Shown piece after piece: positions 1 through 9,600 of a stretch of DNA of 64,000 nt; positions within the stretch are counted from its first letter, which is position 1; the number at the start of each line of letters is the position of its first letter. The notes under the pieces were generated by a model. It searched no databases. It had not been told where the DNA came from and saw only the letters and a list, made by a program, of their open reading frames with translations. The position numbers and the translations under genes are program-made. The stretch covers positions 992,001-1,056,000 of the forward strand of contig NZ_CP094718.1 in assembly GCF_025558425.1 (NCBI RefSeq), read 5' to 3'. The DNA comes from Staphylococcus sp. IVB6240 (lineage in GTDB: Bacteria > Bacillota > Bacilli > Staphylococcales > Staphylococcaceae).

Positions 1-53
1 GCTTTTTTTAATGAATCGAAATCATGAGCATTTTTTTGAGATGTGATTCTATT

Positions 54-95
54 AAAAAACAAGCGCTTCACATCGTGTGACACGCTTGTTTTTGT
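54..95. terminator. Bidirectional intrinsic terminator
   Basis: Arms ACAAGCG (59-65) and CGCTTGT (83-89) pair, with an inner TCACA/TGTGA stem. A-runs lie on the left and T-runs on the right, so it can stop both the leftward gpx transcript and rightward transcription from the gene left of the window. Confidence 0.8.
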
Positions 96-99
96 ATGA

Positions 100-573
100 T
101 TATAATATCTTTTCAATGGCACCTTTTAACTTTTCAGGTGTTTTTTGTGGAGAATAGCGGTGTACAACTTCACCGTTACGATCGATTAAGAATTTTGTAA
201 AGTTCCATTTAATATTTTCTCCTAATACACCAGATTGTTGTTCTTTCAAGTGTTTAAATAGTGGGTGTGCATTTTCGCCATTTACATCAATTTTTTCATG
301 CATTGGGAAAGTGACGCCATAGTTTAATTTACAGTTTGTTTCGGCTTCTTGTCCTGTCCCTGGTTCTTGTTTACCGAATTGGTTACAAGGAAAACCGAGT
401 ACTGTAAATCCTTGGTCTTTGTATGTTTGATATAATTCTTCTAATCCACCAAATTGTGATGTGAAGCCACACTCGCTTGCTGTATTGACAATGAGTAAAA
501 CCTCACCTTTATATTTTTCAAGTGGATAAGTTGTACCATCTGTTTTAGTTACTTCGATATCGTATAAACTCAT
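100..573 (-). CDS. gpxA: Glutathione peroxidase family protein
   Basis: This is a 157-aa thioredoxin-fold peroxidase of the GPx family (called BsaA/GpxA in staphylococci). It reduces hydroperoxides in the cytosol; bacterial members usually take electrons from thioredoxin rather than glutathione. The peroxidatic Cys is Cys35 in ASECGFT. The GPx signature around [12 protein letters not shown] supplies the conserved Gln, and KWNFTKF supplies the conserved Trp. I chose the start at 573 (MSLYD) because AAGGAG lies just upstream; an ATG 33 bases further up lacks a ribosome site. It is divergent from hflX and followed by a terminator. Gene order matches the staphylococcal hfq-gpx-hflX neighbourhood. 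Confidence 0.93.
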   Translation of the reverse strand: MSLYDIEVTKTDGTTYPLEKYKGEVLLIVNTASECGFTSQFGGLEELYQTYKDQGFTVLGFPCNQFGKQEPGTGQEAETNCKLNYGVTFPMHEKIDVNGENAHPLFKHLKEQQSGVLGENIKWNFTKFLIDRNGEVVHRYSPQKTPEKLKGAIEKIL

Positions 574-682
574 AACGACCACTCCTTTATAAATAATATA
601 GCACATTCCGAGTGCATAGTCTTAATAGGCACTCTGTGATACAATAATGTGTATTATGTCTAAAGAATATATGGTGATAAGC

Positions 683-1921
683 ATGCAAAAACAAAAACCA
701 ATCTCGACAAAAAAGGTACGTGAAAAAGCAGTATTGATAGGGGTGGACCTCTATCAATCAGAATATGATTTTGATAGTACAATGCAAGAGTTAGAGGCAT
801 TGGCGAATACATGTGAACTTGATGTTAAAGGTGATTTTTCACAACGTAAAAACTTTGTAGATCAACGTTATTATGTCGGAAAAGGGAAACTACAAGAAAT
901 AGAAGATTTTATTGAATTTCATGAAATCGACGTGTTAGTCGCAAATGATGAGTTAACAACAGCCCAATCGAAAAACTTAAATCAAAGGCTAGGCATTAAA
1001 ATTATTGATCGAACACAGTTGATATTAGAAATATTTGCCTTGAGAGCGAAGAGTCGAGAAGGGCAGCTACAAGTTGAATATGCACAATTGGATTACTTAC
1101 TACCACGTTTGATGGGGCATGGTAAGAGCTTGTCACGTCTCGGGGGAGGAATTGGGACAAGAGGCCCTGGTGAGACGAAGTTAGAAACGGATCGTCGTCA
1201 TATTCGAACGCGTATGACAGAAATCAGGCGAAAGTTGGAAGAAGTTTCAGCACATCGAGAACGCTATCGTCAAAAGCGTGACCAACAAGATATCTTTCAA
1301 ATCGCACTGGTCGGTTATACGAATGCTGGGAAATCGTCTTGGTTTAATACATTAACGGAGGCTGGTACTTACGAAAAAGACCAGCTATTTGCGACCTTGG
1401 ATCCAAAAACACGTCAATTGAAATTGAATGAAGGATTTGAAGTAGTGATATCAGATACAGTTGGATTTATTCAAAAATTGCCAACAACACTTATTGAAGC
1501 ATTCAAATCAACATTAGAAGAAGCGAAACGTGCCGATATGTTATTACATGTTGTCGATGCAAGTCATCCAGATTATAAATCGCAATATGATACTGTAAAT
1601 GACTTGATCAAGACATTAGATATGGATAACATTCCACAAATCGTCTTGTTTAATAAGCGAGACCTACACAGTGGTCCACGTCCAGTGACAAACAAACCAA
1701 TGGTATTCGTATCCTCAAAAAATGAAGATGATATTGAAAAAGTAAAATCCATATTGATTTCTCAAATGAAAGAACAGATGACGTATTATCAAATTGAAGT
1801 ACCGAGTCATGAAGCGAAACAGTTGTATGACTTGAAGCAACACACCCTTGTAACGTATCTTGAGTTTGATGAAACGACAAACAATTATAGAGTTGAAGGA
1901 TATAAAAAATATAGAAAGTAG
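683..1921 (+). CDS. hflX: GTPase HflX
   Basis: This is a ribosome-associated GTPase of 412 aa that in other bacteria splits or rescues stalled 70S ribosomes under stress. The N-terminal HflX domain has the YYVGKGKLQEI segment, followed by the linker signature GGGIGTRGPGETKLETDRR. The G domain follows with G1 GYTNAGKSS, G3 DTVGF and G4 NKRD. I chose the ATG at 683 because GGTGAT sits 6-7 bases upstream; in-frame ATGs at 647, 656 and 671 have no ribosome site. It is followed after only 7 bases by the PLP-lyase gene, so the two are probably cotranscribed. Confidence 0.93.
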   Translation: MQKQKPISTKKVREKAVLIGVDLYQSEYDFDSTMQELEALANTCELDVKGDFSQRKNFVDQRYYVGKGKLQEIEDFIEFHEIDVLVANDELTTAQSKNLNQRLGIKIIDRTQLILEIFALRAKSREGQLQVEYAQLDYLLPRLMGHGKSLSRLGGGIGTRGPGETKLETDRRHIRTRMTEIRRKLEEVSAHRERYRQKRDQQDIFQIALVGYTNAGKSSWFNTLTEAGTYEKDQLFATLDPKTRQLKLNEGFEVVISDTVGFIQKLPTTLIEAFKSTLEEAKRADMLLHVVDASHPDYKSQYDTVNDLIKTLDMDNIPQIVLFNKRDLHSGPRPVTNKPMVFVSSKNEDDIEKVKSILISQMKEQMTYYQIEVPSHEAKQLYDLKQHTLVTYLEFDETTNNYRVEGYKKYRK

Positions 1922-1928
1922 CGAGAAC

Positions 1929-3173
1929 ATGAAAGACTTATCACAATTGATTACAGAAGTAGAAGAAACACTCACACCATATTTTAAAGAAATAGAGAAG
2001 CGCGCTTATGACAATCAAGCAAAAGTGCTAGATGCTTTTCATAAAGTTAAAATTACAGAAACAGATTTACAAGGTTCAACGGGATACGGTTATGACGATT
2101 TTGGTCGAGATCATTTAGAAGCGGTATATGCTGAAACATTTAAAGCAGAGGATGCATTGGTACGACTGCAAATTATCTCAGGAACACACGCAATTACGGT
2201 AGCACTGCAAAGTTTGTTGAAACCTGGAGATGCACTGATGTATATCACTGGCAGTCCTTATGACACGTTACTTGAAGTAATCGGGGTCAATGGTTCTGGG
2301 ATTGAGAGCTTAAAAGAATATGGCGTTGAATATCAAGAAGTACCACTGAATCAAGGTTCAATAGATGTCAAAGCCGTATTAGAAGCTGTGACGCCTAAAA
2401 CAAAAGTCATCGCGATACAACGTTCAAAAGGTTATGATCAACGACCATCTATTACAGTAGATGAAATTGAAAAGGCTATTTCACAAATTAAAGCTGTCCA
2501 TCCAGAATTGATTGTGTTTGTAGATAACTGTTATGGTGAGTTTGTGGAAACACGTGAACCAATTGAAGTAGGAGCAGATTTAATTGCAGGATCACTGATT
2601 AAAAACCCAGGTGGAGGACTTGCGAAAATCGGCGGATACATTGCAGGCCGCAAAGATCTTGTAGAACGTTGTGGCTATCGCTTAACGGCACCTGGTATCG
2701 GTAAGGAAGCAGGCGCTTCATTGAATGCATTGCACGAAATGTATCAAGGTTTCTTTATGAGTCCACATGTGGTAAGTCAAAGTTTAAAAGGCGCCTTATT
2801 TACAAGTCTGTTGTTGGAACGTTGTAATATGCAGACAACACCAAGTTACGATGCACCAAGAACGGATTTAATTCAAACTGTTTCATTTAATAGTGCAGAA
2901 CAGATGATTCAATTCTGCCAGAGCATTCAAGCTGCTTCACCTGTCAATGCACACTTCAGCCCTGAACCAAGCTATATGCCAGGGTATGAAGACGATGTGA
3001 TCATGGCAGCAGGAACATTTATTCAAGGTGCATCAATTGAATTGACTGCAGATGGTCCAATCCGTGCACCATATGAAGTATACGTTCAAGGTGGTTTAAC
3101 ATACGAACATGTTAAAATTGCCGTGACACGTGCCGTTGAAAAAATGTTAAACGAAGGACTTATTTCCATTTAG
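1929..3173 (+). CDS. ynbB: PLP-dependent methionine gamma-lyase-like (aluminium resistance family) protein
   Basis: This 414-aa fold-type I PLP enzyme belongs to the YnbB / 'aluminium resistance protein' family, related to cystathionine and methionine lyases; its physiological substrate is unknown. The likely Schiff-base Lys lies in GSLIKNPGGGLAKIGGY. The PLP-binding VFVDNCYGEFVE strand and the substrate-loop region SKGYDQRPS are also visible. The ATG at 1929 is preferred because the family begins at KDLSQL-like residues and the upstream ATG at 1860 lies inside hflX; the ribosome site is weak (GAAAG), consistent with coupling to hflX. B. subtilis has the same ynbA(hflX)-ynbB-glnR-glnA order. 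Confidence 0.88.
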   Translation: MKDLSQLITEVEETLTPYFKEIEKRAYDNQAKVLDAFHKVKITETDLQGSTGYGYDDFGRDHLEAVYAETFKAEDALVRLQIISGTHAITVALQSLLKPGDALMYITGSPYDTLLEVIGVNGSGIESLKEYGVEYQEVPLNQGSIDVKAVLEAVTPKTKVIAIQRSKGYDQRPSITVDEIEKAISQIKAVHPELIVFVDNCYGEFVETREPIEVGADLIAGSLIKNPGGGLAKIGGYIAGRKDLVERCGYRLTAPGIGKEAGASLNALHEMYQGFFMSPHVVSQSLKGALFTSLLLERCNMQTTPSYDAPRTDLIQTVSFNSAEQMIQFCQSIQAASPVNAHFSPEPSYMPGYEDDVIMAAGTFIQGASIELTADGPIRAPYEVYVQGGLTYEHVKIAVTRAVEKMLNEGLISI

Positions 3174-3177
3174 ATTT

Positions 3178-3212
3178 TAACCTCCATCTTATGAAAGGTG
3201 GGGGTTTTTGTA
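3178..3212 (+). terminator. Intrinsic terminator after ynbB
   Basis: An AACCTCCATCTT / AAAGGTGGGGGTT hairpin with G-U pairs is followed by a T-run. It separates the hflX-ynbB unit from glnRA. Confidence 0.75.
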
Positions 3213-3273
3213 TGTGTGAAAAGTCAATGAGACCAATATCTTTAAAACGTATAACATTAAAGGTTAAATTTCA

Positions 3274-3290
3274 TGTAAGGTTTTCTTACA
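3274..3290 (+). promoter_or_regulatory. GlnR/TnrA box
   Basis: TGTAAGGTTTTCTTACA fits the GlnR/TnrA consensus TGTNA-N7-TNACA at every fixed base. It lies 5 bases upstream of the -35 element of the glnR promoter, where GlnR autorepression would be expected. Confidence 0.88.
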
Positions 3291-3295
3291 TATTT

Positions 3296-3324
3296 TTGAA
3301 ATGCAGAAAAATTTGTGCTAATGT
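3296..3324 (+). promoter_or_regulatory. glnRA promoter
   Basis: TTGAAA (3296-3301) is followed after 17 bases by TAATGT (3319-3324), with a TGC extended -10 just before it. It lies directly after the GlnR box and 35 bases before the glnR start. Confidence 0.72.
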
Positions 3325-3358
3325 TAAGACAGTTCAAAAGTTCAAGGAGATGGCATAG

Positions 3359-3727
3359 ATGAGCAATGATACAATTCGACGTAATATGCCAGTGTTTCCG
3401 ATGCGTGTTGTTAGTCAGTTAACGGAGCTCACACCGAGACAAATTCGTTACTATGAAACACATGAACTGATCCATCCCTTTCGCACAGATGGAAGCAAAC
3501 GACTTTTTTCATTAAATGATGTTGAAATTCTACTTTCTATTAAACATCTATTGGAAAAGGGATTTAACATGAAAGGGATTAAGCAAATTATGTTAGCAGA
3601 AGATGGCAGTACATTAAATGATGAAGAAGAGCGTCTAAGAAAACAAATGATCGTGGATACGACGCAAAAACCACAACATGAATCCATTCCACTGAATCGT
3701 GGCGACTTATCGCGCTTTTTTAAATAA
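3359..3727 (+). CDS. glnR: MerR-family nitrogen regulator GlnR
   Basis: This is a 122-aa transcriptional repressor of glutamine synthetase and other nitrogen genes. The N-terminal winged helix is MerR-type: [21 protein letters not shown] followed by the [17 protein letters not shown] wing and helix. The C-terminal tail is short, as expected for GlnR, whose tail senses feedback-inhibited glutamine synthetase. A strong AAGGAG site lies upstream. It is 23 bases before glnA, and a perfect GlnR box upstream indicates autoregulation. Confidence 0.95.
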   Translation: MSNDTIRRNMPVFPMRVVSQLTELTPRQIRYYETHELIHPFRTDGSKRLFSLNDVEILLSIKHLLEKGFNMKGIKQIMLAEDGSTLNDEEERLRKQMIVDTTQKPQHESIPLNRGDLSRFFK

Positions 3728-3750
3728 TTCTTACTGGGGGACAGAATGCA

Positions 3751-5091
3751 ATGACAAAGCAAAAGTTTACGAAAGATGACATTAGAAGATTTGCCGAGGA
3801 ACAAGATGTTCGTTATTTACGATTACAATTCACGGATATTCTAGGCACAATCAAAAATGTTGAAGTACCTGTGAGTCAATTGGAAAAAGTTTTAAACAAT
3901 GAAATGATGTTTGATGGTTCTTCTATTGAAGGATTTGTTCGTATTGAAGAGTCAGATATGTACCTATATCCAGACCTTGATACTTGGGTAATCTTCCCAT
4001 GGACAGCAGGAAAAGGCAAAGTTGCACGTTTAATTTGTGACGTTTATACAACAGAACACAAACCATTCGCAGGAGATCCTCGTAGTAACTTAAAACGCGT
4101 CTTAAAAGAAATGGAAGACCTTGGTTACACAAGCTTTAATCTAGGGCCTGAACCAGAATTCTTCTTATTCAAACTTGATGAAAAAGGCGAACCAACAATG
4201 GAATTAAATGACCATGGTGGTTACTTCGACTTAGCACCAACAGACTTAGGTGAAAACTGCCGTCGTGACATTGTACTTGAATTAGAAGACATGGGCTTTG
4301 ATATTGAAGCATCTCACCATGAGGTTGCACCAGGACAACACGAAATTGACTTCAAATATGCAGATGCCATCACAGCTTGTGACAACATCCAAACATTCAA
4401 ATTGGTTGTTAAAACAATTGCGCGTAAACACAACTTACATGCAACATTTATGCCAAAACCATTATTCGGTGTAAACGGAAGCGGTATGCACTTTAACGTG
4501 TCATTATTCAAAGGCAAAGAAAATGCTTTCTATGATGAAAATGGCGAAATGCAATTAACAAAAGATGCATATCACTTTATTGCAGGATGTATGAAAAATG
4601 CACGTGGTTATACAGCAGTATGTAACCCACTTGTTAACTCATACAAACGTTTAGTTCCAGGTTACGAAGCTCCAAGTTATATCGCTTGGAGTGGTAAAAA
4701 CCGTTCACCATTAGTACGTGTCCCAACTTCACGTGGCTTGTCAACACGTGTAGAAATCCGTTCAGTCGACCCAGCAGCAAACCCATATATGGCGCTTGCA
4801 ACGATTTTACAAGCTGGTTTAGATGGTATTAAAAATAAATTAGAAGTACCAAAACCAGTTAACCAAAACATCTATGAAATGAACCGTGAAGAACGTGAAG
4901 CGGTAGGTATTGAAGATTTACCATCAACACTTTACACAGCATTAAAAGCAATGCGTGAAAATGAAGTGGTAAAAGATGCACTAGGTGAGCACATCTACAA
5001 CCAATTCATTAACTCTAAATCAATTGAGTGGGATTACTACCGTACGCAAGTTTCGAAATGGGAAATTGAACAATACATGAAACAATACTAA
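3751..5091 (+). CDS. glnA: Glutamine synthetase type I
   Basis: Glutamine synthetase (GSI-alpha, 446 aa) makes glutamine from glutamate, ammonia and ATP in the cytosol. The beta-grasp domain (about 16-100) includes SSIEGFVRI, whose Arg takes part in feedback inhibition in Bacillus-type enzymes. Catalytic signatures include GPEPEFFLF, the ATP-binding [10 protein letters not shown], and NRSPLVRVP. There is no adenylylation-type Tyr segment as in GSI-beta. A GGGGG ribosome site precedes the ATG. It is the second gene of the GlnR-controlled operon and is followed by a terminator. Confidence 0.97.
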   Translation: MTKQKFTKDDIRRFAEEQDVRYLRLQFTDILGTIKNVEVPVSQLEKVLNNEMMFDGSSIEGFVRIEESDMYLYPDLDTWVIFPWTAGKGKVARLICDVYTTEHKPFAGDPRSNLKRVLKEMEDLGYTSFNLGPEPEFFLFKLDEKGEPTMELNDHGGYFDLAPTDLGENCRRDIVLELEDMGFDIEASHHEVAPGQHEIDFKYADAITACDNIQTFKLVVKTIARKHNLHATFMPKPLFGVNGSGMHFNVSLFKGKENAFYDENGEMQLTKDAYHFIAGCMKNARGYTAVCNPLVNSYKRLVPGYEAPSYIAWSGKNRSPLVRVPTSRGLSTRVEIRSVDPAANPYMALATILQAGLDGIKNKLEVPKPVNQNIYEMNREEREAVGIEDLPSTLYTALKAMRENEVVKDALGEHIYNQFINSKSIEWDYYRTQVSKWEIEQYMKQY

Positions 5092-5096
5092 TATTT

Positions 5097-5132
5097 GAAA
5101 CCCTTGAGGCTATAGGTCTTGAGGGTTTTTTA
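5097..5132 (+). terminator. Intrinsic terminator after glnA
   Basis: AAACCCT and AGGGTTT form the outer stem, extended by a wobble-paired TGAG/CTTG, then a T-run. Confidence 0.8.
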
Positions 5133-5257
5133 CTTTTCAAATTGGTTGTTTACAATAATAGTTGGTCAACTTATGGGCATTTATATTTCTTAAAGATTCA
5201 GTACATATAGTTGGAAAGAAAGATGGAATGAAAATATAGGGGTAGAAGGGGATTTTA

Positions 5258-5602
5258 ATGAAAACAGAATTAACGAGATATAAAGTGAAAGATGGAAAAA
5301 CGGACAAAGTTGAAGAATGGTTGAATTTTTTGAATGAGCATATGAAAGATGTTTTGATTACGCTTGAAAACGAAAAAATGTTTGTTGAAACAATTTTTAA
5401 AGAAACACTTGATGGAGTCGAATATTTATATTGGTATTCAATTGAAGGGGAAAATGGTCAAGATGTTTCGGATTCTGAGCATTGGATTGATAAAAAACAC
5501 ATAGAATACTGGGAAGAGTGTATAGATATGACTGCTGCACCTGTTGACATAGATGCTAGGGTTGTAATGATTCCTGAGAGAATAAGAAATGTTATGAAAT
5601 AA
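5258..5602 (+). CDS. DUF6176-type small protein
   Basis: This 114-aa soluble protein resembles the DUF6176 family of Firmicutes, judged from memory of the LTRYKVKDGK...VEEWLNFLN opening and the EYLYWYSIEGENG core. Function is unknown. It is acidic and lacks a signal peptide or membrane segment. The ATG at 5258 has an AAGGGGA ribosome site. It sits alone between the glnA terminator and the CRISPR leader, so it marks the left edge of the accessory region or is its first gene. Confidence 0.75.
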   Translation: MKTELTRYKVKDGKTDKVEEWLNFLNEHMKDVLITLENEKMFVETIFKETLDGVEYLYWYSIEGENGQDVSDSEHWIDKKHIEYWEECIDMTAAPVDIDARVVMIPERIRNVMK

Positions 5603-5639
5603 GGGAAGAAATAACAGAAGATGAAGGTTGATTGAGCAA

Positions 5640-5780
5640 AATTAAAATAATTTTTAAGAAACTGATCTAGTAAGTATCATAGATGGAAAATAAAATGAAA
5701 ATTATTTTGGCTAGATCTATAAATAGAATTTAAAGTATTTGCTGATTAATTAAAAAATCTAGGGTATAATGACGCTAGAG
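5640..5780 (+). promoter_or_regulatory. CRISPR leader with pre-crRNA promoter
   Basis: The AT-rich stretch directly before the first repeat carries a perfect TATAAT at 5765-5770, about 10 bases before repeat 1; the -35 is weak. Repeats read 5' to 3' on this strand and the degenerate repeat is at the far end, so this is the leader side. The last bases, GCTAGAG, resemble the short leader-anchoring motifs at type II-A leader ends. The upstream limit is approximate. Confidence 0.7.
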
Positions 5781-6193
5781 GTTTTAGTACTCTGTAATTT
5801 TAGGTATAAGTGAAACTATTCTAAAGAGAAGATTACAGCAGATAGTGGTTTTAGTACTCTGTAATTTTAGGTATAAGTGAAACTCGTCTAGAAGAATACG
5901 CATACGTGCAGCGTTTTAGTACTCTGTAATTTTAGGTATAAGTGAAACTGATACAAGAGATTGTGATAGATGACGAAGGTTTTAGTACTCTGTAATTTTA
6001 GGTATAAGTGAAACACCAATGGCTTCACCACGTCCACGCTTTACGTTTTAGTACTCTGTAATTTTAGGTATAAGTGAAACAAAGACTAGGTCATAAAACG
6101 ATGGCTGTAAGTTTTAGTACTCTGTAATTTTAGGTATAAGTGAGACTTTCTATTCATTCGATTATAGTATCCACATGTTTTAGTACTCTGTAA
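5781..6193 (+). CRISPR. Type II-A CRISPR array: 7 repeats, 6 spacers, last repeat truncated
   Basis: The 36-nt repeat begins GTTTTAGTACTCTGTAA and ends GTATAAGTGAAAC. Repeats start at 5781, 5848, 5913, 5979, 6045, 6111 and 6177. Spacers lie at 5817-5847 (31), 5884-5912 (29), 5949-5978, 6015-6044, 6081-6110 and 6147-6176 (30 each). Repeats 1-5 are identical; repeat 6 has one A-to-G change (TGAGAC end); repeat 7 keeps only its first 17 bases. Degeneracy at the right end and the leader at the left give transcription on the + strand. The first half of the repeat matches that used with SaCas9. Spacer targets could not be identified. Confidence 0.98.
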
Positions 6194-6376
6194 CTTACTT
6201 AATTCATAAGTTCGCCTGTAATCTCTAGTGCATATTATTATATTTTTATGTGCTTTTTGAGAATAAGTGGCTTTGCACTTTGAATCCTTAATTATTTTAA
6301 TATGTTAAGGTTTGATTTTTGGTATAGAATTATATACTATCCTTAAAAATTTATTGAGAATTATTAAAGAATATCT
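6194..6376. other. AT-rich spacer between array and tracrRNA
   Basis: No ORF with a ribosome site is visible. A TTAAGG/CCTTAA pair (6304-6347) could form a loose stem, but no T-run follows. It may hold the end of the pre-crRNA transcript. Confidence 0.5.
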
Positions 6377-6405
6377 TGACGATTTTTAAATAAGTTGGTA
6401 TGGTA
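6377..6405 (+). promoter_or_regulatory. tracrRNA promoter
   Basis: TTGACG (6377-6382), 17 bases, then TATGGT (6400-6405) with a TGG extension. An overlapping alternative -10, TATAAG (6405-6410), also has a TGG extension. The start of transcription would be about 6412 or 6417. The -10 lies inside a perfect 15-bp inverted repeat (6403-6436). Confidence 0.65.
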
Positions 6406-6411
6406 TAAGTA

Positions 6412-6511
6412 TAGGCGACGGCCTATACTTATACCTAAAAATTACAGAATCTACTAAAACAAGACTATATGTCGTGTTTATCCCATCTATTAAATAGGTG
6501 GGATTTTTTTG
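6412..6511 (+). ncRNA. tracrRNA
   Basis: Bases 6429-6461 are an anti-repeat: CTTATACC, A-run, then TTACAGAATCTACTAAAAC, complementary to the first 30 bases of the repeat with the bulge typical of SaCas9 guides. A short hairpin (AAGAC-TATAT-GTC, 6462-6473) follows. The final terminator hairpin pairs ATCCCA (6481-6486) with TGGGAT and ends in a T-run at 6511. Layout and sequence follow the S. aureus Cas9 tracrRNA closely. It is about 95-100 nt, on the same strand as the array and cas9. The 5' end is inferred from the promoter. Confidence 0.93.
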
Positions 6512-6607
6512 TTTATGATTTCTAAAATCATTATTTATTATTGTAATCTATAAAAATTAAATCCCGTCTAAATTTAAGATGATATTTTAAAAATCAGATA
6601 ATTCACT

Positions 6608-6637
6608 TATAATTAAATTGTATTTGAATTAGGAGGT
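6608..6637 (+). promoter_or_regulatory. cas9 -10 element and ribosome site
   Basis: A perfect TATAAT (6608-6613) precedes a strong AGGAGGT ribosome site (6631-6637), 6 bases before the cas9 ATG. No good -35 is visible. The operon therefore has its own promoter downstream of the tracrRNA terminator. Confidence 0.6.
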
Positions 6638-6643
6638 TATGCT

Positions 6644-9600
6644 ATGTCATATCAATATATTTTAGGTCTTGATATTGGGATTGGCTCAGTAGGCTATGGG
6701 TTAATCGATTTTAAGACTCAGAAAATTATAGACGCAGGTGTTCGTTTATTTCCTGAAGCTAATGCAGATAACAACTTAGGTCGACGAGCAAAACGTGGTG
6801 CAAGGCGTTTAATGAGAAGGCGTATACATCGTTTAGACCGAATTAAAGATTTATTGTCAGAATATAAAATTATTTCAGAAGAACAGCCGGTTAATAATAA
6901 GCCATATGATATAAGAGTTAAAGGTTTAACTGAAGCATTATCTAAAGATGAACTAGCAGTAGCTTTATTACATATCGCCAAACGTCGTGGAATCCATAAT
7001 GTTAATATTGCAATGAGTGATGATGATTCGTCTTCAGGCAGTCTATCAACTAAAGATCAACTTAATAAAAATGCAAAAGCACTTGAAGATCGATATGTAT
7101 GTGAACTTCAAAAAGAGCGCTTAGACACTGAGGGTAAAGTTCGAGGCGTTGAAAATAGATTCCATACAAAAGATATTATTCGTGAAGTCAAAAAACTGTT
7201 AGATACGCAAAAACAATTTCATTCAGAGATTGATGATGATTTTATAAATAAATATATAACACTAGTAGAAACGCGTCGTGAATATTTTGAAGGGCCAGGG
7301 AAAGGAAGTCCATATGGTTGGGATGCCGATATAAAGAAATGGTATCAACTTATGATGGGACATTGTACATATTTTCCAGAAGAATTACGAAGTGTGAAAT
7401 ATGCGTATACAGCTGATTTATTTAATGCGCTTAATGATTTGAATAATTTAACGATTTCAAGAGATGAAAATAACAAACTAGAGTATTTTGAAAAGTATCA
7501 TATTATTGAAAATGTATTTAAACAAAAGAAAAATCCAACGTTAAAACAAATTGCTAAAGAAATTGGTGTAGATGAAATTGATATTTCTGGATATCGTATT
7601 ACTAAGTCAGGAAAACCACAATTTACAAACTTTAAATTATTTCATGATTTAAAAAATGCTGTAAAAGATCAGTCTATTTTAGAAGATATTTCTTTAATGG
7701 ATCAAATAGCAGAGATATTAACGATTTATCAAGATAAAGATTCAATTATTGAAGAACTCGGACAACTGGAGCACTTACTAAGTGAAAGTGATAAACATGC
7801 AATTGCTGAGTTTACTGGTTATACAGGGACTCATCGTTTATCGCTTAAATGCATGAACATGGTTATTGATGAATTATGGCATTCTCAAAAGAACCAAATG
7901 GAAATTTTCACATACTTAAATATACGTCCTAAAAAGTTTGAACTAGAAGGGTTGAAAAATATTCCAACTAATATGATTGAAGATGCGATATTATCACCAG
8001 TTGTTAAAAGATCTTTTAAACAAGCAATTGGTGTCGTTAACGCGATTATTAAAAAGTATGGTTTACCAAAAGATATTATTATCGAATTAGCAAGAGAGTC
8101 TAATTCAGCTGAACAACGTAAGTATTTAAATGACATTCAAAAGAAGAATGAAAAAACAAGAAAACAAATTGAAGAAATTATTAAAGAATATGGGAATGAA
8201 AATGCAAAAAGACTGATTCAAAAAATCAAGTTACATGATGCACAGGAAGGAAAATGTTTATATTCACTAAAAGCCATTCCACTTGAGGATTTATTACGTA
8301 ATCCTAAAAATTACGAAGTAGACCATATCATTCCAAGATCAGTGTCATTTGATGATTCAATGCATAATAAAGTGTTAGTGCGTAGTAATCAAAATGCAAA
8401 GAAAAATAATCGCACACCATATCAATATTTAACATCATCTGATGCAGATATTAGTTATGCAGAATTTAAGCAACATGTGTTAAATCTTGCAAAGAATAAA
8501 GATAGAATGAGTAGGAAAAAACGAGAATATCTATTGGAAGAAAGAGATATTAATAAATATGATATTCAGAAAGAGTTTGTCAATAGAAATCTCGTAGACA
8601 CACGTTACACAACAAGAGAATTGACAACGTTGCTAAAAGCTTATTTCAGTATTAATAACCTTGATGTAAAAGTTAAGACAATCAACGGTAGCTTTACTGA
8701 CTTTTTACGTAAAAGATGGCGCTTCAAGAAAGACCGTAATGAAGGATATAAACACCATGCAGAAGATGCGCTTATAATCGCAAAAGCAGATTTTCTTTTT
8801 AAAGAACATAAATTATTAAAAGAACTTAAAGATGTTTCGGAATTGGCTGTTGCTGAAAACACGTCAGCGGTAAAAAGTGAAGACCAGTATGAAGAAGTAT
8901 TTGGTGGTTACCATCAAATTGAAGATATAAAAAATTATAATATCACCAAATTTTCACATCGTGTCGATAAAAAACCAAATCGTCAATTAATAAATGACAC
9001 AATATATTCAACAAGAACAAAGAATGACGAAACTTATGTGATTAATACTTTGAAAAATCTGTATGATAAGTCTAATGACAAAGTGAAAAAGCTTTATAAT
9101 AAGAATCCAGAAAACTTTTTAATGTATCATCACGATACACAAACTTTTAAAAAATTAGCTACTATTATGGAACAATATAGCGATGAGAAAAACCCACTCG
9201 CAAAGTATTATGAAGAAACAGGACACTATTTAACAAAATATGCTAAAAAAGGCAATGGTCCAGCTGTTCGTAAGTTGAAATACTACGGTGATAGATTGGG
9301 TGAACATTTAGATATAACTAAAAAATATAATTCGACTAAAAATAAAGTAGTTCAGCTTTCAAAAAGTTCTTTTAGATTTGATATCTATAAGGGCGAAAAA
9401 GGATTTAAAATGATTAGTATTCCATATATTGATTTGGAAAATAAAAAAAATTATTATGTAATTGACCAAACATATTATAATCATCTGAAAAATGAAAAGA
9501 AAATTTTTGGAAATGATATTTTTATTGGAAGTTTCTATACAAACGATATTATTGCAATTAATGGAAATAGATATAGAGTTATTGGTGTGAATAATAATAA

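Noticed and set aside
587..601. PerR-box-like sequence upstream of gpx
   Set aside because: About 11 of 14 bases match, but the region is very AT-rich and the site lies next to the ribosome site rather than at a promoter; chance is likely.
6304..6347. TTAAGG/CCTTAA stem as terminator of the pre-crRNA
   Set aside because: Only 6 bp with a long loop, followed by A-rich rather than T-rich sequence.
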